Shown here one piece after another: positions 1-9,378 of a DNA stretch of 60,253 nt. Origin of the DNA: Richelia sp. SL_2_1. Lineage in GTDB: Bacteria > Cyanobacteriota > Cyanobacteriia > Cyanobacteriales > Nostocaceae. Positions within the stretch are counted from its first letter, which is position 1. Each line of letters opens with the position of its first letter. The notes under the pieces were generated by a model, which saw only the letters and a program-made list of their open reading frames with translations, made no database searches and was not told where the DNA came from. A program made the position numbers and the translations under genes. Where the stretch lies: positions 1-60,253 of the forward strand of contig JAAUSO010000021.1 of assembly GCA_012033205.1 (NCBI GenBank), in the 5' to 3' direction.

Positions 1-183
1 TAAATTTATTTTATTTTAAATTATCGATTCTTCAGTACATAGTATAGCTAAAATAAAAATTAAAACTTGAAACTCTTACTGTGATGAACCGAAATTAGCT
101 TTATTAATCGGTTTTAAGAATAAATACTATTTTTTATTCCCTCTTCCCTCTTCCCTTTTTTTACTATTTTTTTAGCATACTAA

Positions 184-873
184 CTACTGATGAGCCAAAT
201 TATCCGGTGCTTTAAAACTATAACCCATACCGTAAACAGTTTTAATCCAATCCGCTACACCAACTAACTGTAAGCGATTTCGCAATTTGCGTACCAGTAC
301 AGTTAATGCATTACTTTCGGGTTCTGTACCCCACTCCCACAGCGCTTCTTCAATTTGTTCGCGAGTTAAAACTTGATTGCGATGACGCATGAAATACTCT
401 AACAATTGAGTTTCCCGTGGAGATAATTCTACACTTATCCCATTACATTCAACAGTTAAATTATTTAAATGTAGTTGTAAATCTGCAACAGTTAAAACAT
501 CTCCAATCCATTGAGGAGAACGTCTTCCTAAAGCACGTACCCGCGCTAAGAGTTCCACTAAATCCGCAGGTTTGACAAGATAGTCATCTGCTCCTGCATC
601 TAAACCAGCAACTTTATCCTGTGTAGTATCCTTCGCACTTAGCATTAGCACTGGTGCAGATTTACCAATAAGTCGATATTGATGACAAAGACTTAAACCG
701 CTGATTGTAGGTAACATCCAGTCTAAAATTAATAAGTCATACTCTTTTTTAGATAATAACCATTGGGCAATTTCTCCGTCATCAACTCCATCGACGATAT
801 ATCCAGCTTCCGATAGCACACCTTGTAATGGTTCTAATTGTTCCGGATCGTCTTCTACTAGTAATATTCGCAT
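184..873 (-). CDS. OmpR/PhoB-family two-component response regulator (RppA-like)
   Basis: Cytoplasmic DNA-binding response regulator of about 229 residues. The receiver domain begins MRILLVEDD, which supplies the acidic pocket. The phosphoacceptor Asp sits in the LLILDWMLP strand (about residue 51) and the conserved Lys in DYLVKPAD. The second half is a winged-helix trans_reg_C domain (ELSPRETQLLEYF ... TVYGMGYSF). An upstream in-frame Met would add eight residues, but the family starts at MRILLV, so I place the start at 873. No histidine kinase lies upstream within the window; a partner could lie beyond the left edge. The resemblance to cyanobacterial RppA is a recollection of the family; the target genes are unknown. 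Confidence 0.93.
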   Translation of the reverse strand: MRILLVEDDPEQLEPLQGVLSEAGYIVDGVDDGEIAQWLLSKKEYDLLILDWMLPTISGLSLCHQYRLIGKSAPVLMLSAKDTTQDKVAGLDAGADDYLVKPADLVELLARVRALGRRSPQWIGDVLTVADLQLHLNNLTVECNGISVELSPRETQLLEYFMRHRNQVLTREQIEEALWEWGTEPESNALTVLVRKLRNRLQLVGVADWIKTVYGMGYSFKAPDNLAHQ

Positions 874-1078
874 ACAGTTTCTTTGCAACCGACACAATTA
901 GAATTGTTAGCCTCCTTGCTTATGATAAAGAATATAAACTAATTTATCTTCTTTCACTAGTAGTATTTGGATGTTCGGATTATTCACACAAAAGAAATAT
1001 GATTTTTCTACCAATAGGTAGTTTTTAATTTCCCATTTTTGTAAATTTAGATATAAAATTTGCTGAGAAAATCTCAGA

Positions 1079-1190
1079 GAAGTCGGGTTTTTACAAATTA
1101 TCGGTAATAACAAAAAACATTCATAAAAACCCGACTTCTTACCCCACCAATCAGAAGTCGGGTTTTTATGGATGTTAAAACCCGACTTCT
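1079..1190. repeat. Two adjacent AGAAGTCGGG-type inverted repeats
   Basis: Two hairpins of one family. Arms GAAGTCGGGTTTTT at 1079-1092 pair with AAAAACCCGACTTC at 1125-1138. A second pair spans 1153-1190. The second hairpin overlaps the stop codon of the glucosidase gene (1190-1192), so it may also act as its transcription terminator. The same arms recur at 5112, 7516, 7603, 7696, 9926, 10635 and 40082. Confidence 0.9.
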
Positions 1191-2371
1191 TACCCAATCG
1201 CAGCATCAGCTTTTTCTGGTTGTGGAAGAACTTGGCAAGAACGATAACTACTTCCACAGGAATAGATTAAACTTGCTACTAACCCAGTCCAACCTGTTTG
1301 ATGATTAGCTCCCAATCCAGCACCGTTATCGCCGTTAAAATACTCGTAAAACAAAATCAAATCACGCCAATGGGGATTACTTTGAAACAGAGAATTACCA
1401 CCGTGAACAGGACGATATCCGGCTTCTGAACGCAAAAAGATACTCATCAATCTATGAGATAATTCGGTTGCTATTTCCTTCAAAGTGATAAATTCACCAG
1501 AGTTAGTAGGATATTCAACTTTAAAATCATCTCCTAAATATTGATGGAATTTTTCCAAAGATTCAATAATTAAATAATTCATCGGGAACCAAATTGGACC
1601 ACGCCAATTAGAATTTCCTCCAAACATCCCACTAGTTGATTCTGCCGGTTCATAATTAACAGAATACTGTTGTCCATCAACTTCAAAAATGTAGGGATTT
1701 TCAGCATGAAATCTGGAAACAGAACGGATACCGCAAGGACTTAAAAACTCAGTTTCATCTAGCATTTTTTGCAGAATTAATTTGAGTTTTTCTGGGCTAA
1801 CAATGGCGAGTAATCGTTTAGCTTCATTTCCTGTAGTTTCTAAAGAAGCAATATTTTTTTGCAAATTAGGACGGTTTTTAATAAACCATTCAAAGCGTTT
1901 TCTAAATCCAGGAAAAGTTTCTAAAACATCTGCTTCTAATATTTCTACTGCAAATAAAGGAACTAAACCTACCATGGAACGAACTTTGAGATGGTGACGT
2001 TCATTGTGAGGTGAATGCAGTACATCATAGAAAAATTTATCAGTATCATCCCATAAGTGAATATTAGTTTCACCAATGTGATTCATGGCATCGGCAATAT
2101 ACAGAAAATGTTCAAAAAACTTACTAGCAATATCTTCATATACAGAATTAGTCTTAGCAAGTTCCAGAGCTATTACTAACATATTCAAACAATACATTCC
2201 CATCCAACTTGTAGCGTCAGATTGCTCTAAATAACCACCTGTAGCGTTACCATCATAACTATAATCTTCGCGCACCGTTCCCCATTGGCGATCGCTCAAG
2301 TAAGGTCCCCATCTCCGCCAATATGCTTGACGATTGCGGTCTTGTTCTAACCTTTTCTCTTCAGCAGTCAT
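1190..2371 (-). pseudogene. GH63/MGH1-like glucosidase with large internal deletion
   Basis: Residues 1-43 ([11 protein letters not shown] ... [14 protein letters not shown]) match the N-terminus of the roughly 880-890-residue cyanobacterial glucosidase family related to GH63. From residue 44 ([19 protein letters not shown]) the protein jumps directly to the C-terminal catalytic (alpha/alpha)6 part, ending [18 protein letters not shown]. About 500 residues of the family are missing and the reading frame is intact, so an in-frame deletion is centred near nt 2242. The start is supported by AGAGGAG just upstream of the ATG. The product of 393 residues is unlikely to be a complete enzyme. The family length is from memory; the fusion of two distant family blocks is what I infer from the sequence. 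Confidence 0.72.
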
Positions 2372-2639
2372 ATTTTAACTCCTCTGTGGATATGGGTTAT
2401 GTAAATACATTTATTGCAATCATTTTTCAAATTGACATTACATCACAGCTAACCTAAAACACATTTAATTTGCAATATTAATTTTTTTTCAAACTTATTC
2501 AAACTTATTAAAAATTATTATTGTGTAGAGTAAGCCGGACAATCCGAACAGTTAATGCACTTTCAACATGAAACACTTGATTACAACAGTGGTTTAAAAA
2601 TTAGTCCTAACTGACCGAAAATAATGGGATACAAGCCCT

Positions 2640-2799
2640 GTCCGGTCATGAGCGGCTTTGTGATAATATTGAAACATAGTCGCCATAGGGAATAGGTCCG
2701 ACTTTAAACGGAGATGGAGGGAAGATAAGACTAATTTTATTAGCGCATCTCAGTGAAGTGTCAAGAATCACCGAGGCTTCAGTCCGGTGAGTATGTCAA
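2640..2799 (+). mobile_element. Possible IS200/IS605-type right end (scar or non-autonomous copy)
   Basis: The segment ends with a hairpin TCACCG (2768-2773) / CGGTGA (2785-2790) followed by GTATGTCAA. This resembles the subterminal hairpin plus GTCAA end that closes tnpB-containing IS605-family elements in cyanobacteria. No tnpA or tnpB reading frame is present. It could be a relic or an omega-RNA-like remnant. The match is by eye and modest. Confidence 0.35.
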
Positions 2800-2833
2800 A
2801 TTGTATCTATTAGACATCACCGATATTTTATAA

Positions 2834-2854
2834 AGACGTAGCAATGCTACGTCT
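2834..2854. repeat. GACGTAGCA hairpin repeat
   Basis: Near-perfect palindrome AGACGTAGCA-a-TGCTACGTCT followed by CTAC. An almost identical unit lies at 39504-39524, and related GTAGAGACG...CGTCTCTAC hairpins lie at 19101-19130 and 58099-58126. It lies in the gap between the glucosidase and the FAS1 gene. Confidence 0.8.
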
Positions 2855-2891
2855 CTACAGTTTTCCGGAGATGTCTATTCGTTATTGGGCT

Positions 2892-3500
2892 TTACAAATT
2901 CAAGTTGGGTGGTAAAATTACTTGGTCAATAATATGGATAACACCGTTGCTAGCCTGAATATCTGGCTGAGTAACAGTGGCTTCATTAACTCGAACTTGG
3001 TTACTTGCTTGGTCAACTTGTACATTGACTGGATTATTTGCAAGAGTCTGTACCTCTCCCGACTGAAGTTGATTTGCTCTTAAGTTACCTTGAACCACAT
3101 GATAAGTCAGAACTTGTCTGAGAGTATCGCGGTTTTCTGGTTGAAGCAGTCGCTGCCGAGTCGCTTCGGGAATAGCTGCAAAGGCTTGATCTGAGGGTGC
3201 AAATAAGGTGTAAGGACCATCATCATCTAAGGTGTCTTCTAAATCAGCTTCATCAATCAAATTTGCCAGTGTCTTTAATGAAGGATTATCTTCTACAACG
3301 TCGGCAATGTCGTCATCCACAGTTGCACCAGGAGTTACTGGAGGGGTTGTGGGAGTAGTTGCCAGATCAGGTGTATTTACATCTGTTCCAGGAGGTGGAG
3401 TTATTGTAGTGTCTTGAGCAGTATCGTTTGGCGTACAGGCTGCAAAAATTGGTAGTAGTAGAATACCTGTAGCAAAGCTCGCAAACTTTTGAATTTTCAT
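2892..3500 (-). CDS. Fasciclin (FAS1) domain lipoprotein
   Basis: The N-terminus is a lipoprotein signal peptide with lipobox IFAAC, so the mature protein should be anchored by a lipidated Cys. A Pro/Thr-rich linker (TPPPGTDVNTPDLATTPTTPP) leads into one FAS1 domain: NPSLKTLANLIDEADL ... YTLFAPSDQAFAAIP ... LTYHVVQG ... NGVIHIIDQVILPP. FAS1 domains mediate adhesion at the cell surface or in the periplasm; the ligand is unknown. The length (202 residues) is normal for a single-domain cyanobacterial FAS1 protein. It is monocistronic or paired with the beta-barrel gene 60 bp upstream on the same strand. Confidence 0.92.
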   Translation of the reverse strand: MKIQKFASFATGILLLPIFAACTPNDTAQDTTITPPPGTDVNTPDLATTPTTPPVTPGATVDDDIADVVEDNPSLKTLANLIDEADLEDTLDDDGPYTLFAPSDQAFAAIPEATRQRLLQPENRDTLRQVLTYHVVQGNLRANQLQSGEVQTLANNPVNVQVDQASNQVRVNEATVTQPDIQASNGVIHIIDQVILPPNLNL

Positions 3501-3560
3501 CTTTTCATCCTGAGCTAAATTTCTATTTCAATCAAATAAGCAGCATAAAGCTTATTTAAT

Positions 3561-4277
3561 TTAAAAGTTGTAACCAATGCCTAACATTAGCCCGACTTCA
3601 GTGTCATCGATAAAACCAATATTGACACCGGCATTGGCGGTAAATTCAGGTGAGAGAGGAACATCCACACCACCACTAATCAGAAAACCAACAGTGCTAT
3701 CTTGACCAGTAGAAATTGCCGCACCCGCACCAATATATGGAGCAACGTTTATTTGTTGAACTCCTGTCTCTGTGACTGACTCCACTGGAAAATCAAGAGT
3801 TAAGGGAATCAGAAAAAGTGCATCATCACCTATTAAAGCACTCGGTCGTACAGAAAAGTTATTGGTCAAACCAATTTTACTGTTGACAGCAAAAGAACCT
3901 TCGCTCAATGTGGTATCTCCACCCAATCCAATATTGCCACCAACCCCTATGTAGCTAGAACCACCACGGGTTCGTCTACCTGGTGAGAGAGTTGGTGCTG
4001 GTGTCTCGATTTGTTCTGGGAATGGTTGAGGTGATTGCTGTGGTATTTGCTGAGGTATTTGTGTGGGATATGGTGTTTGTGCTTGTAAGTCAGTAGCATT
4101 CTCACTGATTTTAGTACCTGAAATAGGCACTGGTGTCACAGTTTTATTTTGCACTGTCGAGGTATCTTTGGAGATATTTTGGATCTCAGAGGCATTTGCT
4201 TCAAGGTTGCTAACACCAAGAATACCAGTTGCAATACTTAAGACAGAGATGATGTATTTGAGATGAGAACTGTTCAT
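3561..4277 (-). CDS. Outer-membrane beta-barrel-like secreted protein
   Basis: A 238-residue protein with an N-terminal signal peptide (about residues 1-29, ending near LEANA). A Pro/Gln-rich spacer (YPTQIPQQIPQQSPQPFPEQ) follows, then a C-terminal part made of alternating hydrophobic strands (SYIGVGGNIGLGG, FSVRPSALIG, FLISGGVDVPL, FTANAGVNIGFID). It ends in GIGYNF; a C-terminal Phe is typical of outer-membrane barrels. The specific role is unknown. It lies directly upstream of the FAS1 lipoprotein gene on the same strand, suggesting a cell-envelope pair. Confidence 0.7.
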   Translation of the reverse strand: MNSSHLKYIISVLSIATGILGVSNLEANASEIQNISKDTSTVQNKTVTPVPISGTKISENATDLQAQTPYPTQIPQQIPQQSPQPFPEQIETPAPTLSPGRRTRGGSSYIGVGGNIGLGGDTTLSEGSFAVNSKIGLTNNFSVRPSALIGDDALFLIPLTLDFPVESVTETGVQQINVAPYIGAGAAISTGQDSTVGFLISGGVDVPLSPEFTANAGVNIGFIDDTEVGLMLGIGYNF

Positions 4278-4893
4278 GAGTAATAATTATCAATGGTGGG
4301 TGAAAAACAGAAAGTCAGCAAAACTTTTGTTGAAGATATTTATAAATAATCTTTGATATACCTTCTAGCTCGATCAAATAACAAGGAAAATGATTCTACA
4401 AAACTGCTGATTAACTGTTTTTAATATTGAACAAGAAATGTGAATAAAAAGTGACAGTAAAAAGTGACAGTAATTTGTTACCAGTGTTTTGAACCAAAAT
4501 TTCATGAGAAAATATCAGCTTTTATTTGTTTCAACTAATCTAATATAGTCTTTTCATGTTTAAAAAACATCTTACAAATAGAATATATTTGGAAAACAAA
4601 AATCTAACTTAAGTACTATGCTAAAAGTTAGATTTTGCCAAACATAATCAGACTAAATATGATTTTTAATGTTATATTATTGGATTTTCATAAGTTAAAG
4701 TAACTATCTATGTTGTAATTAAATACAAATTTTAATAAAAACTATTTCAATTAAAGGAATATTATTCAAACCTCAGACAGATGTAAAAAAAACTAAATAT
4801 ATGTGAATGTGAGTATGAACTCAACTTTTTTGAGTTAGTTCAGAATATTAATACAATGCTAAATACATAGAATAATTTTTGAGGAAATATACA
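4278..4893. other. AT-rich gap between divergent genes
   Basis: About 600 bp with no credible gene. A short direct repeat AAAAGTGACAGTA occurs twice near 4446-4471. The gap must hold the promoters of the divergent beta-barrel and lipoprotein genes, but I see no clear operator. Confidence 0.6.
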
Positions 4894-5097
4894 ATGCGTT
4901 ACCTACTAATTTTTGCAATGTTAATTTGTGTCATACTATCCGGTTGTGAGTATTTTACTCCTCAGACTAGCGATGCACTTTCCCAGACACAGCAATTGAA
5001 AGAACTTGAAAAGCAAACCCAGCAAATTGAAAAACAAACAGAGGCACTCGAAAGGTTAGCAAAATCAACCGAAAAAATTGCCAATCCTCAAAAATAA
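4894..5097 (+). CDS. Small coiled-coil lipoprotein
   Basis: 67-residue protein starting MRYLLIFAMLICVILSGCEY, with an Sec-type lipobox LSGC. The rest is one amphipathic Gln/Lys/Glu-rich helix (QLKELEKQTQQIEKQTEAL), predicted to be coiled-coil. I place the start at ATG 4894 because GAGGA lies nine bases upstream; an upstream TTG is in frame but poorly placed. Its shape recalls small murein-lipoprotein-like proteins, but no homology is claimed. Confidence 0.75.
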   Translation: MRYLLIFAMLICVILSGCEYFTPQTSDALSQTQQLKELEKQTQQIEKQTEALERLAKSTEKIANPQK

Positions 5098-5111
5098 TTT
5101 GAACAGTTCAT

Positions 5112-5144
5112 AGAAGTTGGGTTTATTTAAGAAACCCGACTTCT
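5112..5144. terminator. Hairpin between convergent genes (repeat-derived)
   Basis: AGAAGTTGGGTTT (5112-5124) pairs with AAACCCGACTTCT (5132-5144). It lies between the convergent ends of the lipoprotein gene (5097) and the membrane protein gene (5144), so it probably serves as a bidirectional terminator. It is one more copy of the AGAAGTCGGG family, with one mismatch. Confidence 0.7.
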
Positions 5145-6558
5145 TAGTTTACAGAAATAATTTTACGAATCTGGTTAGCTTCTTCTACAATTTTTTCAAC
5201 TCCAGAATAATTAATTCCTTTAACATAATTAATTTTAATTTCTTCTAACATATCGATGAGTAAAGATTGAAATTCTTCAAGGTGATGCTTTTTCTGTAAC
5301 TCAATCTCTAAAACATCACCAAAACTGCTAATTATATTAGAAGTAAGGTTTGCTGCAACTGGATCTGACATTGATTTAATTAGGTTGTTAGAAGCCGATT
5401 GAGATAAGTCACGAGCCAAGTTTTCTACTAATTGATTAGGTAAGTTATTTAAACCGGGTATGTTTTGTATTTGTTGGTAAATCGGAGATTCGTTGAGAGT
5501 TTTTACGATACCATGATGCATCAAAGCTTCTATATCAGGTTGAATTTGAGGTAATACATCATAGATACTGACATCGGCTAAGCGAGTAACTATAGCTTTT
5601 ACCTCGTTTGTTTGATTTACTTGCACATAGGGTTTACGAGTTTCAGGATGAAACAACCAGCGTGCTAAATCACCTTGACGAATCGCATCTTGCATTTGGT
5701 CAATCATTTGAATACCTACCATCTCAGTGATTTCCTCAGCAAAGCTCACAGCAAAATCATGATTAAGTTGCGATCGCAAAGGCTCAAGATTAATTAAATT
5801 GCTTTGATAAAGACGAATCGTGACTGGAATGACTCGTAACCAACGAAATTGGGGAAGTAATAAAAGTAAATCATACCACCGTCTTAGCATCGCTTCTAAC
5901 CAGTTTAAGTCGGGATTCCGACGACCAATATAAAAAGTACGTGCTAAAAATTCTAGGGCAAAAATAATTACAAAAGGTAAATCAATCAGCCAGAAATGAT
6001 TGATGAACTTACCAAATCTATTAATATCACGATAGTAGTTACTATTAATTAAAGGTTTAACTTGAGAATTAAATAAATTGATTTCTGATTGCCAACCCAT
6101 TTCAGATAAATAAGTTTGACTCCAAAAAACATTAAAGGCATCTCTCGCAGATTGTTGATTTGTGTGCAAGCGGATTTCATTTTTAATTTTTGCTAAAGTA
6201 CCACTTTTATTAGCTACATCAAACGGATTCTCCTCAATCATACGATGGCTTAAAAAACGTAGTTCGCTAAGCCGGTTTTTTACTTGAGGTGAATTCAAAC
6301 TAGTCTGCAAAACCTGTTCTTCTAATTCTGTAACTTTGTAAAGATAATTTTGCGTTTCTGGGTGGGGTTCGATTCCCTTGATTGGGTCATATATTTGAGT
6401 GACATTTGGTAATACTTGAAAGTAGAAATCACGCCAATGTATATAAGTCAAATCAAAGAAGACTAAACATAAATTTATGACTGCTAAGATAGCAATCAAT
6501 CTTTCAAACCAGCGGTTATGATAAACGGAAGATTTTCTGATATTTTTTTTGATGTCAT
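5144..6558 (-). CDS. Conserved cyanobacterial membrane protein of unknown function (start frameshifted)
   Basis: The uninterrupted frame (5144-6499) has only a TTG start. The same frame is open further upstream and reads IRKSSVYHNRWFER before it. An ATG at 6558 (MTSKK...) falls into this frame if the A8 run (T8 at 6543-6550 on the plus strand) is really A9; the restored protein would be 471 residues. It has a transmembrane helix near the N-terminus (IAILAVINLCLVFFDLTYI), an intervening extracytoplasmic-looking region, a second helix (LIDLPFVIIFALEFLARTF) and a long helical cytoplasmic C-terminal part. I know no function. The gene follows a 51-residue membrane protein gene on the same strand. 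Confidence 0.7.
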
Positions 6559-6574
6559 GATTATATGAATAAAT

Positions 6575-6730
6575 TTATCTATAAATGTGACTAGAAACAG
6601 ATGAAATTCTACCTGGTGTAATTGGTTCTTCTGGAGCCGGACGGTATTGCAACCAAGCAAATAAACCAGCAGTACCCAGAAAAATTAAAGTGATAGTAGC
6701 TACTAATTGAAGCATGATACTGTAACGCAT
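6575..6730 (-). CDS. Small single-pass membrane protein (51 aa)
   Basis: Short frame from ATG 6730 to TAA 6575. It starts MRYSIMLQLVATITLIFL and has one hydrophobic helix (residues about 8-27), followed by a Pro-rich tail QYRPAPEEPITPGR. It ends 16 bp before the restored start of the following membrane protein gene, so the two are probably co-transcribed. The helix followed by a charged tail, plus operon spacing, argue that it is real; no function can be assigned. Confidence 0.55.
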   Translation of the reverse strand: MRYSIMLQLVATITLIFLGTAGLFAWLQYRPAPEEPITPGRISSVSSHIYR

Positions 6731-6838
6731 AACAATGTATTTAGTAATTTTATTTGAGTTGTAAAAATTTTATTTCTTGTTACCAAGTTCAACCTGGTAA
6801 CGATAGACATCAGCATTAATGTGGTGGAATATCCGTGA

Positions 6839-7447
6839 TTATGAATGTTTTACCCGAAAATTTGCCCACATTACAAAACCATAAATTTGGCAGTCTAAAG
6901 CTCTTAGCCACTCAACAATTTCATGATTGCTATTGTGTAAAAAAGTATAGTCTCGTTCATCTTTGACTAAAGTTAAACCTGTTTGGGAATTTTCGATTTT
7001 CGTGCTTATATTTCGACTAAAACGTTGATCTAATAATTGCAGCAATTGTGTTACTTTATTTCGCGCTACTACTAAACTTAATAAGGTGTAATTTTGTTGT
7101 TGAATTATCTGCTGAAGTTCAACGATATTACTAAATTTTTGCCGACCGAGAGTACCTTGAGTTGGTATAAATAGTGCAGTAGCGCCATTTTTCAAATCCT
7201 GCTGATTGAGTGCAAAATAATTCCAATCACCGTAAGCATACTGAATTAATTCACCGTTACCACTGGGTAAAACCAGTTCAGAATGCAAGCCGTAATCTGC
7301 TATATAGATAGTCAGCGCCTCAGCAGTATCAGCAGGAGGTACAATAGTTGCAGGAGATAAGATCCAGATAAATAAGATACAAACAATTACGAGAAAAGTA
7401 AGTTTAGCAATACGGTATAAACTCATAGATAATTTAAAGCGTTCCAA
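6839..7447 (-). CDS. DUF2459 family membrane-anchored protein
   Basis: 202 residues. A cytoplasmic start is followed by a transmembrane anchor (LTFLVIVCILFIWIL), then an extracytoplasmic domain with LTIYIADYGLHSELVLPSG, YAYGDWNYF and HNSNHEIVEWLRALDC. These are the conserved blocks I associate with DUF2459 (TIGR02117), a family with no established activity. An internal Met at residue 7 (MSLYRIAK) is an equally good start. Confidence 0.75.
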   Translation of the reverse strand: MERFKLSMSLYRIAKLTFLVIVCILFIWILSPATIVPPADTAEALTIYIADYGLHSELVLPSGNGELIQYAYGDWNYFALNQQDLKNGATALFIPTQGTLGRQKFSNIVELQQIIQQQNYTLLSLVVARNKVTQLLQLLDQRFSRNISTKIENSQTGLTLVKDERDYTFLHNSNHEIVEWLRALDCQIYGFVMWANFRVKHS

Positions 7448-7515
7448 TTTGTCTTTATGAGTAGGGGATAGGAAGTTTAATTAATTAATTAATGTGACTT
7501 TGATGTCCTAGGGTT

Positions 7516-7759
7516 AGAAGTCGGGTTTTTAGCAGAATTGTCTTTTACTAGAGATATTTATCTTAAAAACCGACTTCTGTGATCATCGATTTATTGGGGG
7601 TGAGAAGTCGGGTTTTTAGCAGAATTGTCTTTTACTAAAGATATTTATCATAAAAACCCGACTTCTGCGATATTAGCTGAAATTTTCGTGGGGTGAGAAG
7701 TCGGGTTTTTAACACTATTGTTTGTGAATACGGATATTTATCATAAAAACCCGACTTCT
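7516..7759. repeat. Three consecutive copies of a ~64-bp hairpin repeat
   Basis: Units at 7516-7578, 7603-7666 and 7696-7759. Each has outer arms AGAAGTCGGGTTTTT and (A/T)TAAAAAcCCGACTTCT around a 30-bp core. The cores of the first two units are nearly identical (AGCAGAATTGTCTTTTACTA), whereas the third has drifted. The units are separated by 24-29 bp, each beginning with TG(T/C)GAT. Tandem duplication of a MITE-like unit is the simplest reading. Confidence 0.9.
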
Positions 7760-7778
7760 GCGATCGCAAAGTAAAGCA

Positions 7779-7807
7779 ACTCCTAACTCCTAACTCCTAA
7801 CTCCTAA
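7779..7807. repeat. Short tandem heptamer repeat (CTAACTC)n
   Basis: Four head-to-tail copies of the heptamer CTAACTC, the class of short tandemly repeated repetitive sequences that is typical of heterocystous cyanobacteria. Confidence 0.9.
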
Positions 7808-7867
7808 GTGTTCCCTGTCTTAACTAAATCAATTAAACAAGGTTATAGTGTTCCATATGGATATGAG

Positions 7868-8377
7868 TCACAGGTACTTCCAAATCATGTAAAGCTCTTT
7901 ACCATGAGCTATACGCCAAGATTCGTAGGGAATATTCAACTTTTTGCGCCAAATGGAGGTAACAATAATTGCAATCAGCGCTAAAGTCGCGATTACAGCC
8001 ATTCTGGCTCGCCACGGAGCTTGAATAAAATTCAATAGTTGCAGTGTTTCTGGGTTATCGATAAATACAATGATTGGGTGAATCAAGATGAAAAAGAATG
8101 CAACTATTGAGGTGTAGCGGTGAAACTGAAGAATTAGGTCAACACCATATGAAGCTTCAACACGGTTGATACGAGCAGTTAAGGCAAATTGCATTGCCAT
8201 CATTGCTAAACCGATGAAACCCAAAGCAGCGGAAAATTCTAACCACACACTACGTACATCACTTGGTGTCGGTGGGTATAAAAGTAGTATTAACAAGGGT
8301 AACAAGATAATCACAAGATATGCACCTATCCAAGATGCTCCTATGATTACGGGATTTTTCATCAATAAACTTCTCAT
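7868..8377 (-). pseudogene. Truncated ferric-reductase-like transmembrane protein
   Basis: 169 residues with about five transmembrane helices. The segments SVWLEFSAALGFIGLAMMAMQF, LQFHRYTSIVAFFFILIHPI and IPYESWRIAHG match the haem-binding membrane domain of ferric reductase/NADPH-oxidase-like proteins; the conserved His of HR and the IHP His are present. The family normally continues through one more helix into FAD and NAD binding domains (roughly 440 residues in all). Here it stops 11 residues after WRIAHG and the repeat region follows. It is probably a C-terminally deleted gene. The superoxide dismutase gene ends 12 bp upstream, so the two were one operon. Confidence 0.65.
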
Positions 8378-8389
8378 CGACTATACCTC

Positions 8390-9229
8390 TTAACTTTGTT
8401 GCAATCCAGCTTGCAATCGTCTGTTAATTTCTGCCCAATTCACCACATTCCACCAGTTATTTAAATATTCAGCGCGGCGGTTTTGATATCTGAGATAATA
8501 TGCGTGTTCCCACACATCATTACCCATAATTGGATACAATCCTTCCAGAATTGGGCTATCTTGATTGGGTGTGTTAACAATCTGGAGTTGATTTTGAGGG
8601 TTACGTACTAACCAAACCCATCCACTACCAAATCTGTCTCCACCTGCTTCGTTAAATTGTTTTTTAAAATTATCAAAACTACCAAAGGTTTGATTTATTT
8701 GTTGAGCTATTTGTCCTATAGGTTCTCCTCCACCATTAGGACTCATAATTTGCCAGAAAATTGTATGATTAAGATGACCACCGCCGTTGTTGCGTACTGT
8801 TTGGCGGATATCTTCTGGGATATTATCTAAATCACGCAGCATTGATTCTACGCTTCTATTTTTCAGTTCCGGATGTTTTTGCAATGCTTCGTTGAGGTTG
8901 TTAACGTATGCAGCATGGTGTTTATCATGATGCAAATTCATTGTCGCTTCATCAATAGCTTTTTCTAATGCGTTGTAAGCATAAGGTAACTTTGGTAGCT
9001 CTGCGGGAGAAGCACTCAATTCTCGATCGGGATATGCTACAGCAAGAACCTGGGTAGTAGCAGTTTCATCGGTTGCGGGTGTTGCTGTTGAAATTGGTGA
9101 CTCAGTTATTGTCTCTCCTTGACAAGCAAATAGCAGAAAAATCAAACAAAATCCTGTGAGGAAAAAACCAAATTTTTGTCGCCAAAATTTTATGAGCATA
9201 GTTACGAGCATAATTTTTATCGAATTCAA
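8390..9229 (-). CDS. sodA: Lipoprotein Mn/Fe superoxide dismutase
   Basis: Dismutates superoxide to peroxide and oxygen. The N-terminus has a membrane/lipoprotein signal with lipobox LLFAC (Cys36), and a Thr/Ala-rich linker precedes the SOD domain (from about residue 78, [16 protein letters not shown]). The four metal ligands are visible: His100 (NLHHDKHH), His155 (LNHTIFW), Asp238 and His242 ([10 protein letters not shown]). The enzyme is therefore expected on the outer face of the cytoplasmic or thylakoid membrane rather than in the cytosol. Mn rather than Fe is assumed from family resemblance. In-frame Met codons at residues 7 and 11 are alternative starts. Confidence 0.93.
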   Translation of the reverse strand: MNSIKIMLVTMLIKFWRQKFGFFLTGFCLIFLLFACQGETITESPISTATPATDETATTQVLAVAYPDRELSASPAELPKLPYAYNALEKAIDEATMNLHHDKHHAAYVNNLNEALQKHPELKNRSVESMLRDLDNIPEDIRQTVRNNGGGHLNHTIFWQIMSPNGGGEPIGQIAQQINQTFGSFDNFKKQFNEAGGDRFGSGWVWLVRNPQNQLQIVNTPNQDSPILEGLYPIMGNDVWEHAYYLRYQNRRAEYLNNWWNVVNWAEINRRLQAGLQQS

Positions 9230-9378
9230 AATTTTATACTTGATATTGATGAATAAAAATAGACGAATTACTATTTTTACTACTTCATTTTCCCATAAAC
9301 TATGCTTTTATAAGCAATTACTTATTGATCTGATTTTTCGTTACAAATGTGTATGTGTAAGTCGCATATTAACCAATA

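Noticed and set aside
907-1257. 116-codon minus-strand frame overlapping the glucosidase 3' end
   Set aside because: Its sequence is largely the hairpin repeat read in one frame and it overlaps a better-supported gene.
7516-7759. CRISPR array
   Set aside because: Repeats are palindromes whose cores vary, with only three units and spacers of unequal, short length; no cas genes.
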